A DNA stretch of 64,000 bases from Rosa chinensis (GCF_002994745.2 NC_037090.1:17658001-17722000), one strand, 5' to 3'; positions 9,268 to 32,786 are shown, counted from the stretch's first letter. Notes: generated by a model from the letters alone, not told the origin. Program-made: numbers and translations.

Positions 9268-12200
9268 CACTACTAGAATTATGGCCTCAGACATCGGCCA
9301 AAAACCGATGAGAAAAAGAATTCCGACCGATGTGTTAGTGGGTGATGAGAAAGGTCCGGAAAATCCAGACATCGGTTTTTAGCCGATGTCTAGTATCAAT
9401 ATACACATCGGTTACACATACTAAATCGATGTAAATACGTTTAAATGATAACAAATTTTTATGTTTAACTATTGTTAAACCATCATTTTATTGCCTTTAA
9501 TGCTTAAAGAAATATAGATCCTATAGCACAACTATGCATTTTAACATCGTTATTCATTTAAAACTGATGACTGATACTGTTTCACACATCGATTCCCATG
9601 AACGTTTCTTCTTGTTCATGATTTTGACGCGTAATTTACCTCATATCCCACGATTTCATATTCAGTATACACAATTTAATATTGTATAAACCGATATATT
9701 TACTTACATTAACATCAGATTCTAGGAAAAAAACGATGTCAATCATCTTATAATACATCGGTTCTGGTAAAATAACGATGTCTAATACCTTGTAATATAT
9801 CGAATCATTAAAAAAAATGATGTCTGTAGATTTTCTTAACATCGGTTTTCTTGTCTTTATCGATAGTAATACTTATGCTGGACATCGATCTCTATCTAAA
9901 ACACGATGTGCACTAGTTTGTGGCAGATCGATTCATACGTAGTAATTCAATTTCCAGTGGTTAATGGGACATCGATTTCGATTTTGAAACTGATGTATTT
10001 CTCTTAGTGGACATCAGTTTTTATGGTTGTGACTTCAAAATTTTCAAATTAAAAATAATAATAATTCAAATAGGAAATCATTTCATGTGGATTCAATGCA
10101 CTCTCTTCAAATCAACAATACTAACTAGTTGAATGCAAAAAATTCTGCATACATAAAACCATCTAGAAGTTGATATACGTTAAACTACTTGGAAGTTGAA
10201 ATGTTCCTATACTAGCAGCGAATCCATCTTCTCCTTCAATCCCGAGCTATTTTGTAGGATTGGTGATCCCTGTTTTCTGATTAATCAAGCATAATCACGA
10301 CCACAGTTACTTTTTGCCACACTACACCTACTAGAGTTTGGCTTCCATCACAGTTTCAAGTTTCGAAAAGAATTTGGAAACAATAAGAATGAGATGAGAC
10401 ATAATGATGTAAGTACTAGCCCAACAAATGGAATACTGTTGCCTCCTAACCAAAATATTCTAAGGAGGATAATAACAATCAAGCCTCTAATTGGATAGGG
10501 AAATTAGAGGTAGCCAACCGCAGCTTTCAATAAGGCCTGCACGATTTAACAAACTGATGAAATGTAGATCTCGTCTTTTCATATATATATCTGCTTCTGA
10601 TGTGTTGTGGTAGCTGATTTAGAAAATTAAGGTCATTTGAATGACCACAAAAGCATTCATACTCGACATCTCATAGGCTAAACAAATATGTCATGAATTA
10701 AGGTGAGAAAACACGTTGAGTTAAATACTTAACCTTGTTTAATTTCCTGACTCTTCACTATGATTTAACTGATTCAAGTACATATTAATTATGGTATGCA
10801 GTCAACTTGAGCAGAATCCTAACAACTTGCACCTCAAACATACCTTGTTGGTGAATCTTAGCACATATATTGTTGCACAACACATATTCCAAGCTCCTGA
10901 AATGTCTTAGAAACTTCACCTAGAGGATCAGCTACCACTTCAGGTACTCCACGATCTCCAGACGCAGATAGCTGCCAGATAAATGTAATCAAGGTTTTAG
11001 ACAATTTCTGCCCACAGCAAATATACCATATTGAGATGATAAATTGATAAGAAGCAAAATTGTGACAATGTGTGCTCTGAAACAAAAAATTGAACTGTAT
11101 AGAAATTGTATGGCCCTTGTTGTCAACCAAGCTAGTCTCAAGCATGCACTAGAGCAATTTCGAATGATAAGTGAACTGAAAAAACATAGGACTTACAGTT
11201 GGTCTAATGGGAAAATCAAATAGATTAGGGATACCAAACTGCTTTACAACTTGCAAACATGTGAATTAAACTTTTTCAAATACATGCTAATGCATGAACT
11301 GTAATACTAAGATTAATTAAGATATTATGTGAAGCAAGAAAGTAAATTATATATGTACATACCTCTGAGCCTAAGCCTTTACCAAATGGGTAATGACGCT
11401 TCCCATCAGCATCAAAATGGCTCATATTCTCAATTGCAGCAACACATGGCACCTAAATAGATGAAAATGACAATAGGGAATGGTTATATGAGAAACCTTA
11501 AATGAACTCAGCATAAACATGACTGAGTAAACTTTACTTCCCATTATTCCTACAGTATAAACAATGCGCACTTCTATGAAAAGTAATAAGAATATTATAT
11601 GAACTAGTTAGTAATACAGAACTTATGCACAAACAAATGGCCACTAGTTACACACCTCTGTAAGTTCCTGTTATGTTCCAGGTAGAATATGAACCCAACT
11701 CACTCATCTTTTCTTACAAATAGCCAATTAGCCACTGGTAGAAAAAAAATGGTGATTTAGTAGGTTTATTCAGATTTGATGCCTTTCACAGTCCTGTTTT
11801 AGTAGTTAACAGACAAGATTACCCAATCACTCAGAAACAGGAAACTTAAATAACAAAGATAATTCTAAAAAGGGAGCAGAACCAATATATGTTTTCTTTT
11901 TCAAAACTCATTCTTTCAGCAAGAAATATAATCAAGAGTGTACACTGTATATATGACAGGTTTCTTAATCAAAGTAGGGGAAAAGGTGAGGATCAAACTC
12001 TTGCTGCCCAAATGGATACGTATTATACCATTGAAGCTATAAGCCCCCTCAAAGACAAGAGTTCCACTACTACTAATTTCAATTGCTAAATTAATATAGG
12101 GAATAAAAATTACAAAATTGATATATTTAAGCATCAACAGCTAAACCTTTACCCTGTATCAGTTTGTGAAGTAAATTGAACTGGGTCCTTCATCTCAAAC

Positions 12201-13702
12201 TCTCAATCCGGAATTTCATATTAACGGTGTTGAAAAATCTGGACCGCTTCACCGTGAAGAACTCCGACTGGGTAAACCCTTACAGAAGCCTCCGTCTCCG
12301 TTGCTTTATCGACGCCGAACAAGCCACCGCCCCGAGTTGGTCGACCCTCACAGTCCAATACATTACTACTATAGTTGATATTGATTTCCAAAAATCAATT
12401 AACCATATATAGCAAAAATCTATAACTGTAGAAACCAATTCTCAACAACTCTACTACTTGCGTATCAAATCAAATGAAATTCCAGAACACTGAGTTTTCC
12501 TCTTTCTTTGAGAATCCATGAAAATTAAAGCACCGTCATGATGATTGGGAAAAATTAATAGAAAATATGCAATTGGGAAACAAAATTCAGTTAGATGGAA
12601 ATGCAAAAGGGAAGAGCAGAGAGCAACGGTTACCAGGAACCAAAAAAATCAGTTGTTTGTTCAAGATACCTGCAAAATATAGAGAAAGCAACTATGAACA
12701 AAAGTTAACCCCAGAACTTGGAGCGAAGGACGGCAGAAAGTGGAGCTGAGCTCCGGCGTTACCGAGCTCAGCTTCCCTATGACAAGCCCAACAAACAGAA
12801 ATTCAGAGAGGACGGTGAATCGAGGACTTTCCATAACCAAACCAACATTAACAAAAGTCCCAAACACAAGCAAAAACCCCAAGATCGATTTCATGAAAAA
12901 CAAACAGATTTCTCAAATTAGCAGTCTCAAGATTAGAGCAGTACCGGGATGCCGGAATCAGAGGCTCCATGGGCGGAGTTCTCAGGAAGCATCTCAAGCT
13001 TCCGTTTGAGAGGATTTAATGGCCGTGGCCATGGCGGCAACAGACTATTCAACTTGGCCGCCGACGAAGGCTTCGAATCCAGGGCCGTAAAGATGAGATC
13101 TGAAGGTGGAGAAGCGTTCTCGTTGGAGGCTTTATGCTTTCACCGAGGCCTGCCGGACTAGGGTTTGGCAACTGGGGCGGCTCCATCATCTCCCCTAAGA
13201 AATTTTGGCGCAGCTACAGAGACTTCATTTTCGTCAATTTTAGATAGAGACGGAGAGCATTTTAGAGAGAGAGTAGGGTTTGGAAAGACAAGGGAGCAAG
13301 AGAGAAGGAGAAGAGAGAGAGGTGATGGTCGGAGGTGGAGATGGAGGGGAAGGAGGGTCACATTGGAGAATGAGGTCGACGCGAAGAAGGAGGCGCGCTG
13401 GAGTTGAAGTGAGAGTTAGTAATTAGGGTTCAAAAGTTTCAGAAAAGTGAAAAAAAGTCTAAGTGTTGGGGGGAATGAATATTTTGGTCCTCCCGCGTTT
13501 CTGAAATTTTCAACTTAGTCCCTCCGCGTATTTTCAAAATTTTCGAACGAGACTTTACACATCGGTTAATTTAACGACCGATGTTTATAATCACAATAGA
13601 AATCGATTTTTCACAAACTGATGTTATGATGTATTTTTTACATCGCGTGCAATTCCGACCGATTTAATAGTGGTGATGTCTATTGACATAATTCTAGTAG
13701 TG
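9268..13702. mobile_element. CACTA transposon 1 (4.4 kb, non-autonomous)
   Basis: Perfect 16-bp terminal inverted repeats CACTACTAGAATTATG at 9268-9283 and 13687-13702, with the 3-bp target duplication AGT on both sides. The ends carry many short subterminal repeats of the type ACATCGG/CCGATGT in both orientations (9290-10020 and 13555-13680), as expected of En/Spm-type transposase-binding sites. No TNPA/TNPD-type transposase is seen. The interior contains host-gene fragments: HCF101-like exons at 10844-11452, and GC-rich, coding-like stretches at about 12190-12360 and 12700-13430 that I cannot identify. In the latter, the minus strand 12950-13130 reads as a proline/alanine-rich exon ending at a GT donor. 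Confidence 0.93.
10844..11452 (-). pseudogene. HCF101: HCF101-like gene fragment captured by CACTA 1
   Basis: HCF101 is a chloroplast Mrp/NBP35-family P-loop protein that assembles Fe-S clusters for photosystem I. Three consecutive exons with introns are present. Exon 11363-11452 encodes ENMSHFDADGKRHYPFGKG. Exon 11197-11250 encodes VVKQFGIPNLFDFPIRPT. Exon 10844-10971 encodes LSASGDRGVPEVVADPLGEV followed by LGICVVQQ. Their order and boundaries fit one gene. Two lesions are visible: the acceptor before the middle exon reads AA instead of AG, and a 4-bp TATA insertion after CVVQQ shifts the frame. The P-loop and C-terminal domains are absent. Retained introns show capture at the DNA level, not by retroposition. 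Confidence 0.8.
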
Positions 13703-13985
13703 AGTGGTGCCAAATCTCACTCAAGTACCCTATCTCCATACATGTATGACATGAGAGAAATTCAAAAGAATAGCCACATATGTCAGACTGTAGTCTAATC
13801 TCGATTAACAAACTTAATTGATTCAACAATCACGTACTCTCTGCAACCCAAATGCAATTACATAATAGGATGATATTCCAAGGAAATGACCCAACTCTAC
13901 ACCAAAGGAAACAGATTGTAGAAGCAGAATTGCAACAATCAGTATTATATCTGCTTTCCCTTTCCCTGACTTCTTGTTCTGGGTT

Positions 13986-16900
13986 CACTACCACAAATGT
14001 GGGCTAAGGATACTAATGCATCCCCACGTTTAGCCTAATGGTGATAACATAATTTTATTATTACCTATTAATCTCATTCTACAATTTAGTAGTGGAGCAT
14101 TGCTTTTGATTGGTGTGAATATCTCCCACCAATTACTGCTAATGGTGCATATCTAATTTTATATAATTTTGAACTTATCATTTGTGAAGAGAAACGTGAC
14201 ACGTAACTTGGCTACTTGGCTCAGTCCTAATTAAAGCCTATCAGTTATATATTTTAAAATAATAAGCCTTTTTGGTGATAGCCAAAGCCCAAATCATAAC
14301 ACCATCCAGAAAGAAAAAGAGTAAAGAAAACGAAAACACTCGAGGTTTTTGGGTTTCTAGATCTGGTTTGTCTCCCCCCAATCTCCATCATCTGGCTCTT
14401 CTGCTGGATGAGATGATTAGTCCTCATGGATCGAATGCCTTCAAGTTTGTTTCAAATTGAATTGTTCTTGGTCCTTACCGCTACAAGACACTGATTCGAA
14501 GTGACGAAGTTGCATGCAATCTCAGCTCTCTCTCGATCCTTCTTCCTCACACCAGGTTCAATTTCTTTGCTTGATTTCAATTTATTTCTATTTGATTCTC
14601 GAAAAAGTGTTGGTGTGCTTTGTCAATATGTTTGGATCTTGGGAAAATGTTGAGAAAATCTAGTTTTGAATTTTAGGTTCTTATTAACCATGATTGTGTT
14701 CGAATTCGATTTTTTGTTCCAATATGTCTTCTTTGTTTGTCATATTCTGTTCTTTCTCATAACACCATCGGTTGGTTCTCTCTGCTTAGACTTTGTATTT
14801 TGTGTTTTGGTGCTGGTGTTTGACTACATTAAATAGTGTAATCTTAGGTGATTATAGTTCCTCTGGGCTTTTGATAAATATTTCTGGACACCACATTTCT
14901 CGACCTCCAATCTATTTCTCACATGTTTTGCCTCTAGCTAACTTTGATATATCTAGTGAATTGAATTTCACTGATGCCTTTTTTTCTTCTAATTACAGTT
15001 TATGTTCCACCAATGGTTGTATCTGTCTATTCCAATAATCTTGCCTATCCTCACATGTCTAATGGCAACACCTACTTGCTGGTGCCTGCATGTAGTTTAA
15101 GCCTGTCCTTACTGGAAATCCCATGGGGTTTGGAAGGTTTACTAAACCAACTGGTTATGCAGTGATTGCCTTTGGTGTAGTTGGAGCTGCCATGCATTGA
15201 GCTAGTTTTTTACTAGAAATCAAATGCAGAATCACTAGTTTAGATTTCTTAAACTACACAAGATTATATGAGTTGATATACATGTAGGTGTTAGCATGCT
15301 TATTCCTATTATTATATGAGATTGTGATGATCTTGTTTGTGTACCATAACAGGTGTGCAATGTTATAGAATTGTTGGCTACTGTGAGTTTGTTATCTGAA
15401 TACTTGCTCCTGTGTTGTTTCTTCCCTCCAGGTAGGCCTGGCAACAGTGCGGTCATGGGCGGGTTACGGGCGGACTTAACTGGTTGGCGGTCTTAACAGG
15501 CTCAATCCGTTATAACCCGTTATCTTAACGGGTTATAACGGGTTGAGCCCGATGGGTTCACGGGTTACCCGTTGGAACCCGTTAAGACCGCTAAGGTTTT
15601 TTTTTTTTTTTTTTTTTTTAAATTTTAAAATTCTTTTCTAATCAATTACCCACTAAAACCCGTTAATAGTTAACAATAAATTGGCCATTGAAACCCGTTA
15701 ACATAAAAATGAATTTATTATTTTTTTTTTTGCATTTTTTTAAACTCTTTTTCACACCCATTATCTATTAAAACCCTTCTTAAAAAAAAAAAGTTTTTAT
15801 TTTATATTTTTTTTAAACCCTCGCCAACTCATTACCATTAAAACTCTTTTTCATTGTTGATTTTCATTAAATCGAACTATCAAAAGTTAATACATATTGG
15901 GCTCACAATTCTTAAAAAAAAAAAAAAAAAAAAAATCTTTTTTTTTTTTTTTTTTCTTCTCTTCTAACCGGGTTCGATGGGTTCCGTCGGGCAACCCGTT
16001 TCCGCCCGTTAACTAACGGGTTGTTAACGGGTTGGCAGCCCATTAACACGTTAAGTTATCGGGCGGAAATAAATGGGTTTTTAGCGGGCGGTTAATGGGC
16101 GGTTAACGGGTCATGGACTGAATTGCCAGGCCTACCTGCAGGTCTAAGGCAATTTCTTGATTGTGGTGAACATGGAATTTGTTGGAGAGCTTATATGTTT
16201 GACAACCCATCGGCGTACTTGGGCTCATTGAATTTTTTGGTTATAATTTTTACAATTTCTTTCAACACTTCTGCTCTAAATAGCCTACTGCTTATAAATT
16301 TGGTTGTGTATCTAACCAAGAGAACTTTGTGTTATTTTGCAAGGTTATGTGAACAGAATTAAATTTCATCTCATGGAGGGAAGGGTGGAGGTTAGAGAAG
16401 TACAAAAATTAGAAGGCAACCAACATTGTTTTTTCTTTATGTTTCTCATAAATGCTTACTACTATCAGATTTTATTGAATTTCCTTGTACATCTGACATT
16501 TGTATCAGTCTTAAATTTTATATTCTTATTTACACCAAATAGAGAATTACTGCCTTAAGTAGATCTTTCCAGCTTTTGAGGCCTATTGTTAACTAACTAA
16601 TATCACTGTATCGGGGTGATGAGGTGAATATAATTGTCAAAGTCAAAGGCTAAACCGCTCCATGGAAAGCTCTCAGAAGGGAAATATAATCATGAGGATA
16701 TCATCTTGTCCTTGATTCATCATCACTCTATTTGAACTTTTTAAGTAAGATTCTTAAATGACTGGTCATATGCAATTTCATTGCTAGTTTAAATCTAGTT
16801 TGTAGATTTTTAAACTGATGAGTTATGTAGCAAGACTACTTTTAATGTATGTTTTATATGTTAAATTGACATGTAGCATTTATTATTTTGTAGGGGGTTA

Positions 16901-17899
16901 TAATCTGAAACAAAAAGCTGCAAGAGCTTATGAACGAGGAGACAAAAAAAAAAGTTGTCCACTCAATGAGGTACGCCTAAAATCTATTCTTTTGTAAATG
17001 TGAATAATGATGTATAGTTCTAGTTCAAGAAAACATATTTATGGCCTGAGTATTCCTTGACCGTGGTTGGAATGGCTTTGCATACAATTGCAATAATTTT
17101 GAAAGCATAGTCTAATAAGTGGCCTGGGTAAATATGCACCCTCCATAAAAGTGGGCTAATACCACCATTCATATATATGATTGTATAGTTGCAAGCGGTC
17201 AAAGACTTGACGCATAGTACACTAATGTTCAATATAACCTAGTTTTTAACTCACTTTCTCTGTGTCAGCCATAGATGTTTAATGTATGAGCTCTAACTAG
17301 CTTTAACTACATAGTCAATGTAAATGATAATTTTTTGTTTTTAAGTTTCTTGCCAGAAAGAAATTTCATTGCAGGTTGATATTTCTTGGCTAACTTGTGT
17401 GTTTTTCTGCTTGCAGGAGTAAGCTATGGACTTTGTAAATTGTACTTGCAGTTCAGTGATAGAAGGGGAGAGATGAGAAGCAATTTCTGGTTTCATATGA
17501 AAGAAGACAATAGCCAACTTTGGAGTCTTCTAGTCTAGGAGGATTTATATTTATATAATATTCAAAATAATTAAGTTTTCCATGATAATTTTTTTTTAAA
17601 TGAAATATATTGAGTCTATTGGTGTGGTGCTAATTATAGTGATGTATTCAACAACATATTCCACCAATCACAACATTGGTGTGTTGAGTCATCGTCACCA
17701 ATGCATGAACAGTATCCATCAATTGAGGCACCAAAAAACTGATAGTAAGCCCATGGGTATATGTCACGGCATCAATACCAACCCCTACAATAATGGTGAC
17801 TGTTTTGGTGCCTATTGCTTTTACACACCCTTGATTGGTGGTCTCAACCTCAATTCACACCATTATTAATGGTGTTCAAAGCCCAAGTTTGTGGTAGTG
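13986..17899. mobile_element. CACTA transposon 2 (3.9 kb, non-autonomous)
   Basis: The ends are CACTACCACAAATGTGGGCT (left) and, on the reverse strand, CACTACCACAAACTTGGGCT (right), a 20-bp inverted repeat with two mismatches. Both ends are flanked by GTT (13983-13985 and 17900-17902). Subterminal repeats contain TTGGTG/CACCAA. No transposase is seen. The interior has exon-like pieces with splice signals but no secure identity: about 14272-14460, 14990-15170, and 16896-16970 (acceptor to donor gtacgc), where the frame reads KQKAARAYERGDKKK and weakly recalls the DUF1771 region of Smr-domain proteins. A hAT element is inserted at 15433-16134. Confidence 0.9.
15433..16134. mobile_element. Non-autonomous hAT element (702 bp)
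   Basis: Terminal inverted repeat TAGGCCTGGCAA at both ends. It is flanked by 8-bp duplications CCTCCAGG and CCTGCAGG (one mismatch), the hAT length. The subterminal regions are dense in AACGGGTT/AACCCGTT repeats in both orientations, with long T and A runs in the middle. No coding capacity. Confidence 0.88.
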
Positions 17900-17902
17900 G
17901 TT

Positions 17903-18480
17903 GTTATACTATATAGATAATTAAAGGCATAAAGCTGAAACTTTCGGACCGGTTGTTACTTGACTCCTCCATCCTAAGCCCAAGATATTTAGATATATAG
18001 AATGCTATATGCAATTTAACTCTCCAGTCTCCACCTGACCAATGTACCTATAACGATGAAAAAATGGAAACAAGAAGAAATTTTTTTTTAATACCGGTAA
18101 GTGGTAACTAACGTAGATCCAAAATATAGTCTAACAAGAGTTGTTTTGTACATAATCCTCAACTGGACACCTTATAAAGGGATCATCTTTTACAGTTTGC
18201 TTAGCTAAGAATCAAACTCCGAAAATGAGGGCTTGTTCTTCGTGAAATTCTAGTTTCTGAGACCAGGCACTGTAACATGCATAACCAAATCAAACCCTAT
18301 TGTCTAAGAACAACCATAATAGCTGAAGAACCGTACCTGATCTTCTGTAATCTCTTCCTCCTCCGGAAAGAATTGGAAGCCTATGGTTTAATCTGCTGGG
18401 CTTTTTCGATACGGGCTAATGTCAAGCTAAACTTTTAACAACACGGATAAGCCGAAGGAGCCCAAAGATATTATGTACCG
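17903..18480. other. Intergenic host DNA upstream of SRF-like gene
   Basis: No gene or element recognised; AT-rich sequence that becomes more GC-rich towards the promoter region. Confidence 0.5.
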
Positions 18481-18487
18481 GATTTGA

Positions 18488-18618
18488 TGACGTGGCTTTC
18501 GTCCATCAGCGATTCCCAATTTCATAACAGAAAATTGGCGGGAAAGTAACAGAATCGGTGTTGTAACAACCTGGAGAAGCGTCACGTGACGAGAATAACG
18601 GTTTCATGCTGACGTGTC
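18488..18618 (+). promoter_or_regulatory. ACGT-box and E2F-site cluster
   Basis: Upstream of the STRUBBELIG-family gene lie three ACGT-core boxes of bZIP/bHLH type: TGACGTGG (18488-18495), the G-box CACGTG (18583-18588) and GACGTGTC (18611-18618). A sequence fitting the E2F consensus, TTGGCGGGAAA, is at 18535-18545. They are about 320-450 bp upstream of the ATG. No clear TATA box is seen. Binding is inferred from motif alone. Confidence 0.45.
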
Positions 18619-18933
18619 CTTAAGCTAGCCCATCGGCGACTCTCTCATACTCGTTTAGACTATCAGTCTCTGGCTTTCAGTCTCAGCTTTACAATTTCTC
18701 TCTGTCTCTGCATGCCTCATTCTATTTTCCCCAAATTTTCAAAACCACAAACCCTAAGGTTTGTTTTATACCTCTTAAATTCAATCTGATTTTCTTGTTA
18801 GTACGAAGCTCGAGCTAACTTCATCTCCTTCTCCGGAACCAAAAGCAGAGCTTTCGTTTTGCCGTAATTCCCTGTTTCCCTTACGATTTCTTAATTTGTC
18901 TTCTCAGGCAAGATTTCCCTGATTTGCAAGAGC

Positions 18934-29538
<10,605 letters not shown>

Positions 29539-30503
29539 TTCAACATCAAAACCTGAAGCTCAGAGTTACGAATATGGAGGGCATATGCCATCTAGCTGAA
29601 CTATTTTTTAGCCGTTTGATGACCGGTATTTTGTAGTCACTAGTCCATTTAAATCTTTGGTACGGTCTTGGTGATTTTTCAAGTTGTTCCCTCATCAGTG
29701 AGCTACATGCATGCATAAGCGTTTTTCTTTCAAGAATTTTTATGCAACTTTTTGCTTTCTGGCTGACGAGGATTGTAAAGAATGGAATTTGGGTAAAGAT
29801 AGTAGCTAGAGAGATACTTATTGTTACATTTTGTTGAGTGATACACTTGCGAAGATGAAGAAAGGAAAATTCATGAATTTTAGAGACAATACACCTATGA
29901 AGATTTGTGAACTTATTTGTTCAGTTCTCAGATTAAGTGCAAAATTTCTTAGCAAGTTTGCCAGTGGCTTATTTTATATTTTGTGCCTACTTTCTCCAGA
30001 ATAATTATATTTTGATTTTGTCCTGCTCTGACTTATGGATGTAAGTAATGAATTATAAATCGTCTGCTGTCCAACTCCTGCAATCTCATCACAGTCTGCT
30101 TAGATGGCTCTAATTAGAATCAATGTTGGTAGAGTACCTAATGTATAATGATGGATTGATGGGTTAGGACCTTGCCCTCCACAATACCAAATCACAAAAG
30201 AAGCTTATACAAGCTTAAAAGTTCAATACTGGAGGAACAAAGGACTCTGGTTTAATAAGTCTGCTAGCTGCTACGCTGTTATCTCTGCCATTGGTTGGCC
30301 CCTAACCCCTTTATCAGCTACTCATGGGTTGGCCCCTCTAGTATTGATAGGATGACTCCGCCATTGCTTGTTAGGGATTGACTCTTTGTAGCTGGGTTCA
30401 CACTTCTAATGAAGATATATTGTTTTTGATCTTGAATGGAATATATGCTGATTTTTCAACCATAAAGACTATCATTGTTCGACCGTTACCCAGGTGATAC
30501 ATA
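29539..30503. other. 3' flank of SRF-like gene
   Basis: 3' untranslated region and intergenic host DNA up to the left border of Copia-1. No other gene or element is recognised. Confidence 0.5.
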
Positions 30504-30957
30504 TGTTAAAACCATATATTCATGCTCACAATCATATGCAAATAATTCAACAACAATCACAACAAGACCAAAACTTACCTTCAGCAATCACAGGCATGGA
30601 TTCCATCTTATGCAGCTGCAAACTCGATCACTAGAATATAGCCTTCTATTGCTTACCAACTTGCTTCTCAATGGACAGAACAATATGCAAAACGTGGTAG
30701 TAACAGGGACCAAGTTCAACTATTTATATAGGATAGTTAACCTTTAGATTCCTTCCATTAAGGTCATTCTTAAGGGACAAGTCTCCTAATTAGAATCCTA
30801 ATGCATCACAATCTTGTAACCTTTCTTGTAGACTAAGCAATGGATTACTATCCTTAATGAATTGATACACTGCTTCATTAAGTTACTAGTATTGATATCA
30901 AGCTAATCATCATATACATTATGATAATTTGTGACAAGTCCACATTTGTTTCTTACA
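30504..30957 (-). repeat. Copia-1 3' LTR (454 bp)
   Basis: Ends TG..CA. Nearly identical to the 5' LTR but 34 bp shorter: a segment present at about 38864-38897 is missing here, between two copies of ATTGA, as expected of a small deletion between short repeats. Confidence 0.92.
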
Positions 30958-31083
30958 ATCTCCCCCTTGGATTGACACATATTATACTTGATGATTTGCA
31001 CCAGATAATATCAAAATTAATTTAACTTACCAAAGTGCGCGCCAGATAACAAACTTGAATCATAAATCTATTCCAACATGGTC

Positions 31084-31141
31084 AGATCACAGTTACTTAT
31101 GCAGAGCAAGAAGATCATAGTTACTTATGCAGAGCAAGAAA
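31084..31141. repeat. Short direct duplication in Copia-1
   Basis: A unit of about 29 bp with core GTTACTTATGCAGAGCAAGA is repeated twice head to tail between the 3' LTR and RNase H. Confidence 0.8.
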
Positions 31142-31647
31142 CAGTATACATTTTAACAAAAATGCAGAGTTTCAAAACCACAGACACAAGCTCCTGCAAT
31201 CTACATATGTCAATCCAGAAGTGATACGATATATGCTAATGTGTATCAACAAGAAGGCATATACCAAGTCCTACTTTATGTTTCTTAAACCAGAAACTCA
31301 AGCAAATTTACTGAACACTGATGGCTTAAAATTATTGCTTGAACCTTAACATCAGGCTATGCATGATTTAAGCCATCTGATAGCAAGTATGATATTCAAA
31401 AAACAAGATGATAATTTCCAAAATAAAACAATGAAGCTGCAGCAAAACCATATTTGGAAATACCTCAAAATTTCATTGATAACTTTAAACTGTCATTACA
31501 AATAAGTTATGATAAACAAAACTAAAAGATCACAACTGAAAACACAAGAACTCAAAAACCTCAGAATTTTACATGCTCCAACTGGACTAACTCTCACTGA
31601 ATCTAAACATCTAAGCAAGCCAGAACTCCAATGCTTGCTGTATGCTT

Positions 31648-32031
31648 CTAGAATGCAGCCACTGACAATGCCTTGGTAAAAGGATATGCTAGCTGTGAAT
31701 TTGTGTCAATACTCAAAACAGCTATCCCACCATGCTTTATCCTTTCTCTAACACTATAATACTTCAAATCAATGTGTTTAGAATTATTTGATCTTTTACT
31801 GTTTTTGCTAAAGAAAGCAGCTACTTCATTATCACAATAAATCACAAATGTACCAGCCACAATGTGACTTAACACTTTGGTCTGCATCAAAAAAATCCTG
31901 ATCCAAAGTCTTTCACACACATTCTCATATACTACAATAAATTCAGCTTCCATTGTGGAAGTTGAAACAAGTGTTTGTTTCATGGTCTCCAAGCAATGGC
32001 ACCTCCTGCAAGCATGAATACATATCCACAA
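31648..32031 (-). pseudogene. Copia-1 RNase H domain
   Basis: Encodes the Copia RNase H region with TLVSTSTMEAEFI (normally VA-STAEAE), YCDNEVAAFFSKN and SKHIDLKYYSVRERI, ending at the usual pol C-terminus. It degrades the RNA strand of the RNA:DNA hybrid. It is separated from the rest of pol by the RT deletion and by frameshifts. Confidence 0.8.
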
Positions 32032-32215
32032 GTTGACTTCTTGGAGTCTGGATAATTCCCTACAAAATCAGAATCTGAGAATCCAACAAGTTTCAGATCC
32101 TCCACTTGCTTATACACCAGCATATAATTCTTGGTTTTCTACAGGTACCTCAACACTTTCTTCCTAGCTACCCAATGTTCATGTCCTGGATTAGACTGAA
32201 ATCTTGATAAAATCC

Positions 32216-32786
32216 CTACTGCATGCAAAAGGCATACATGAGACTTCCTACAAGTCTGGCATAAGGCTTTGACTCCATATTCTCTTTCTCAACTTCACTT
32301 TTGGGATTACAACCTATAGTCTTTTGTTTGGGGTTAGGTTCAACTAATTCCCAAACTACATTTTGACTCATGGAATTAATTTTTGCTTCCATTGCTAGCT
32401 GCCACTGATGTGACTCACTACTTCCAATGGTCTGATTAAATGTAGTTGGATCATTGTCCTCTGCACAGTCCATTTCAATTTCTGCTTCTTGCAGATAAAC
32501 AATGTAGTCACTCTCTTCCCCCCCCCCCCCCCCCATAAGTTGGTTGTCTTGCTCTCTGTGATCTTCTAAGCTGAGGATTTTCAAGATTAGGTTGAGCTAC
32601 TGGAGGATTTTGAGGTTCTACATCAGGAATTGGTTTAGGTAAAATTTCCGGTTCAGCTTGATGATCATTAAGATGCATTTCCTGATCAGGTACTTGATCT
32701 TGTGCATCTTGATTTTCTGTAATAGTTTTTGTTGCTAATGGTTCTTGTTCTAAAGGCAATGCTACACTTATATTCTCATCTGACAC
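32216..32786 (-). pseudogene. Copia-1 pol linker and RT remnant
   Basis: Two overlapping frames cover the integrase-RT linker and a rump of reverse transcriptase. The frame passes from VVWELVEPNPKQKTIGC straight to SKPYARLVGSLMYA, so the palm and the YVDD catalytic motif between these points are deleted. A run of 14 C near 32521-32534 marks the shift between the two frames. Confidence 0.7.
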
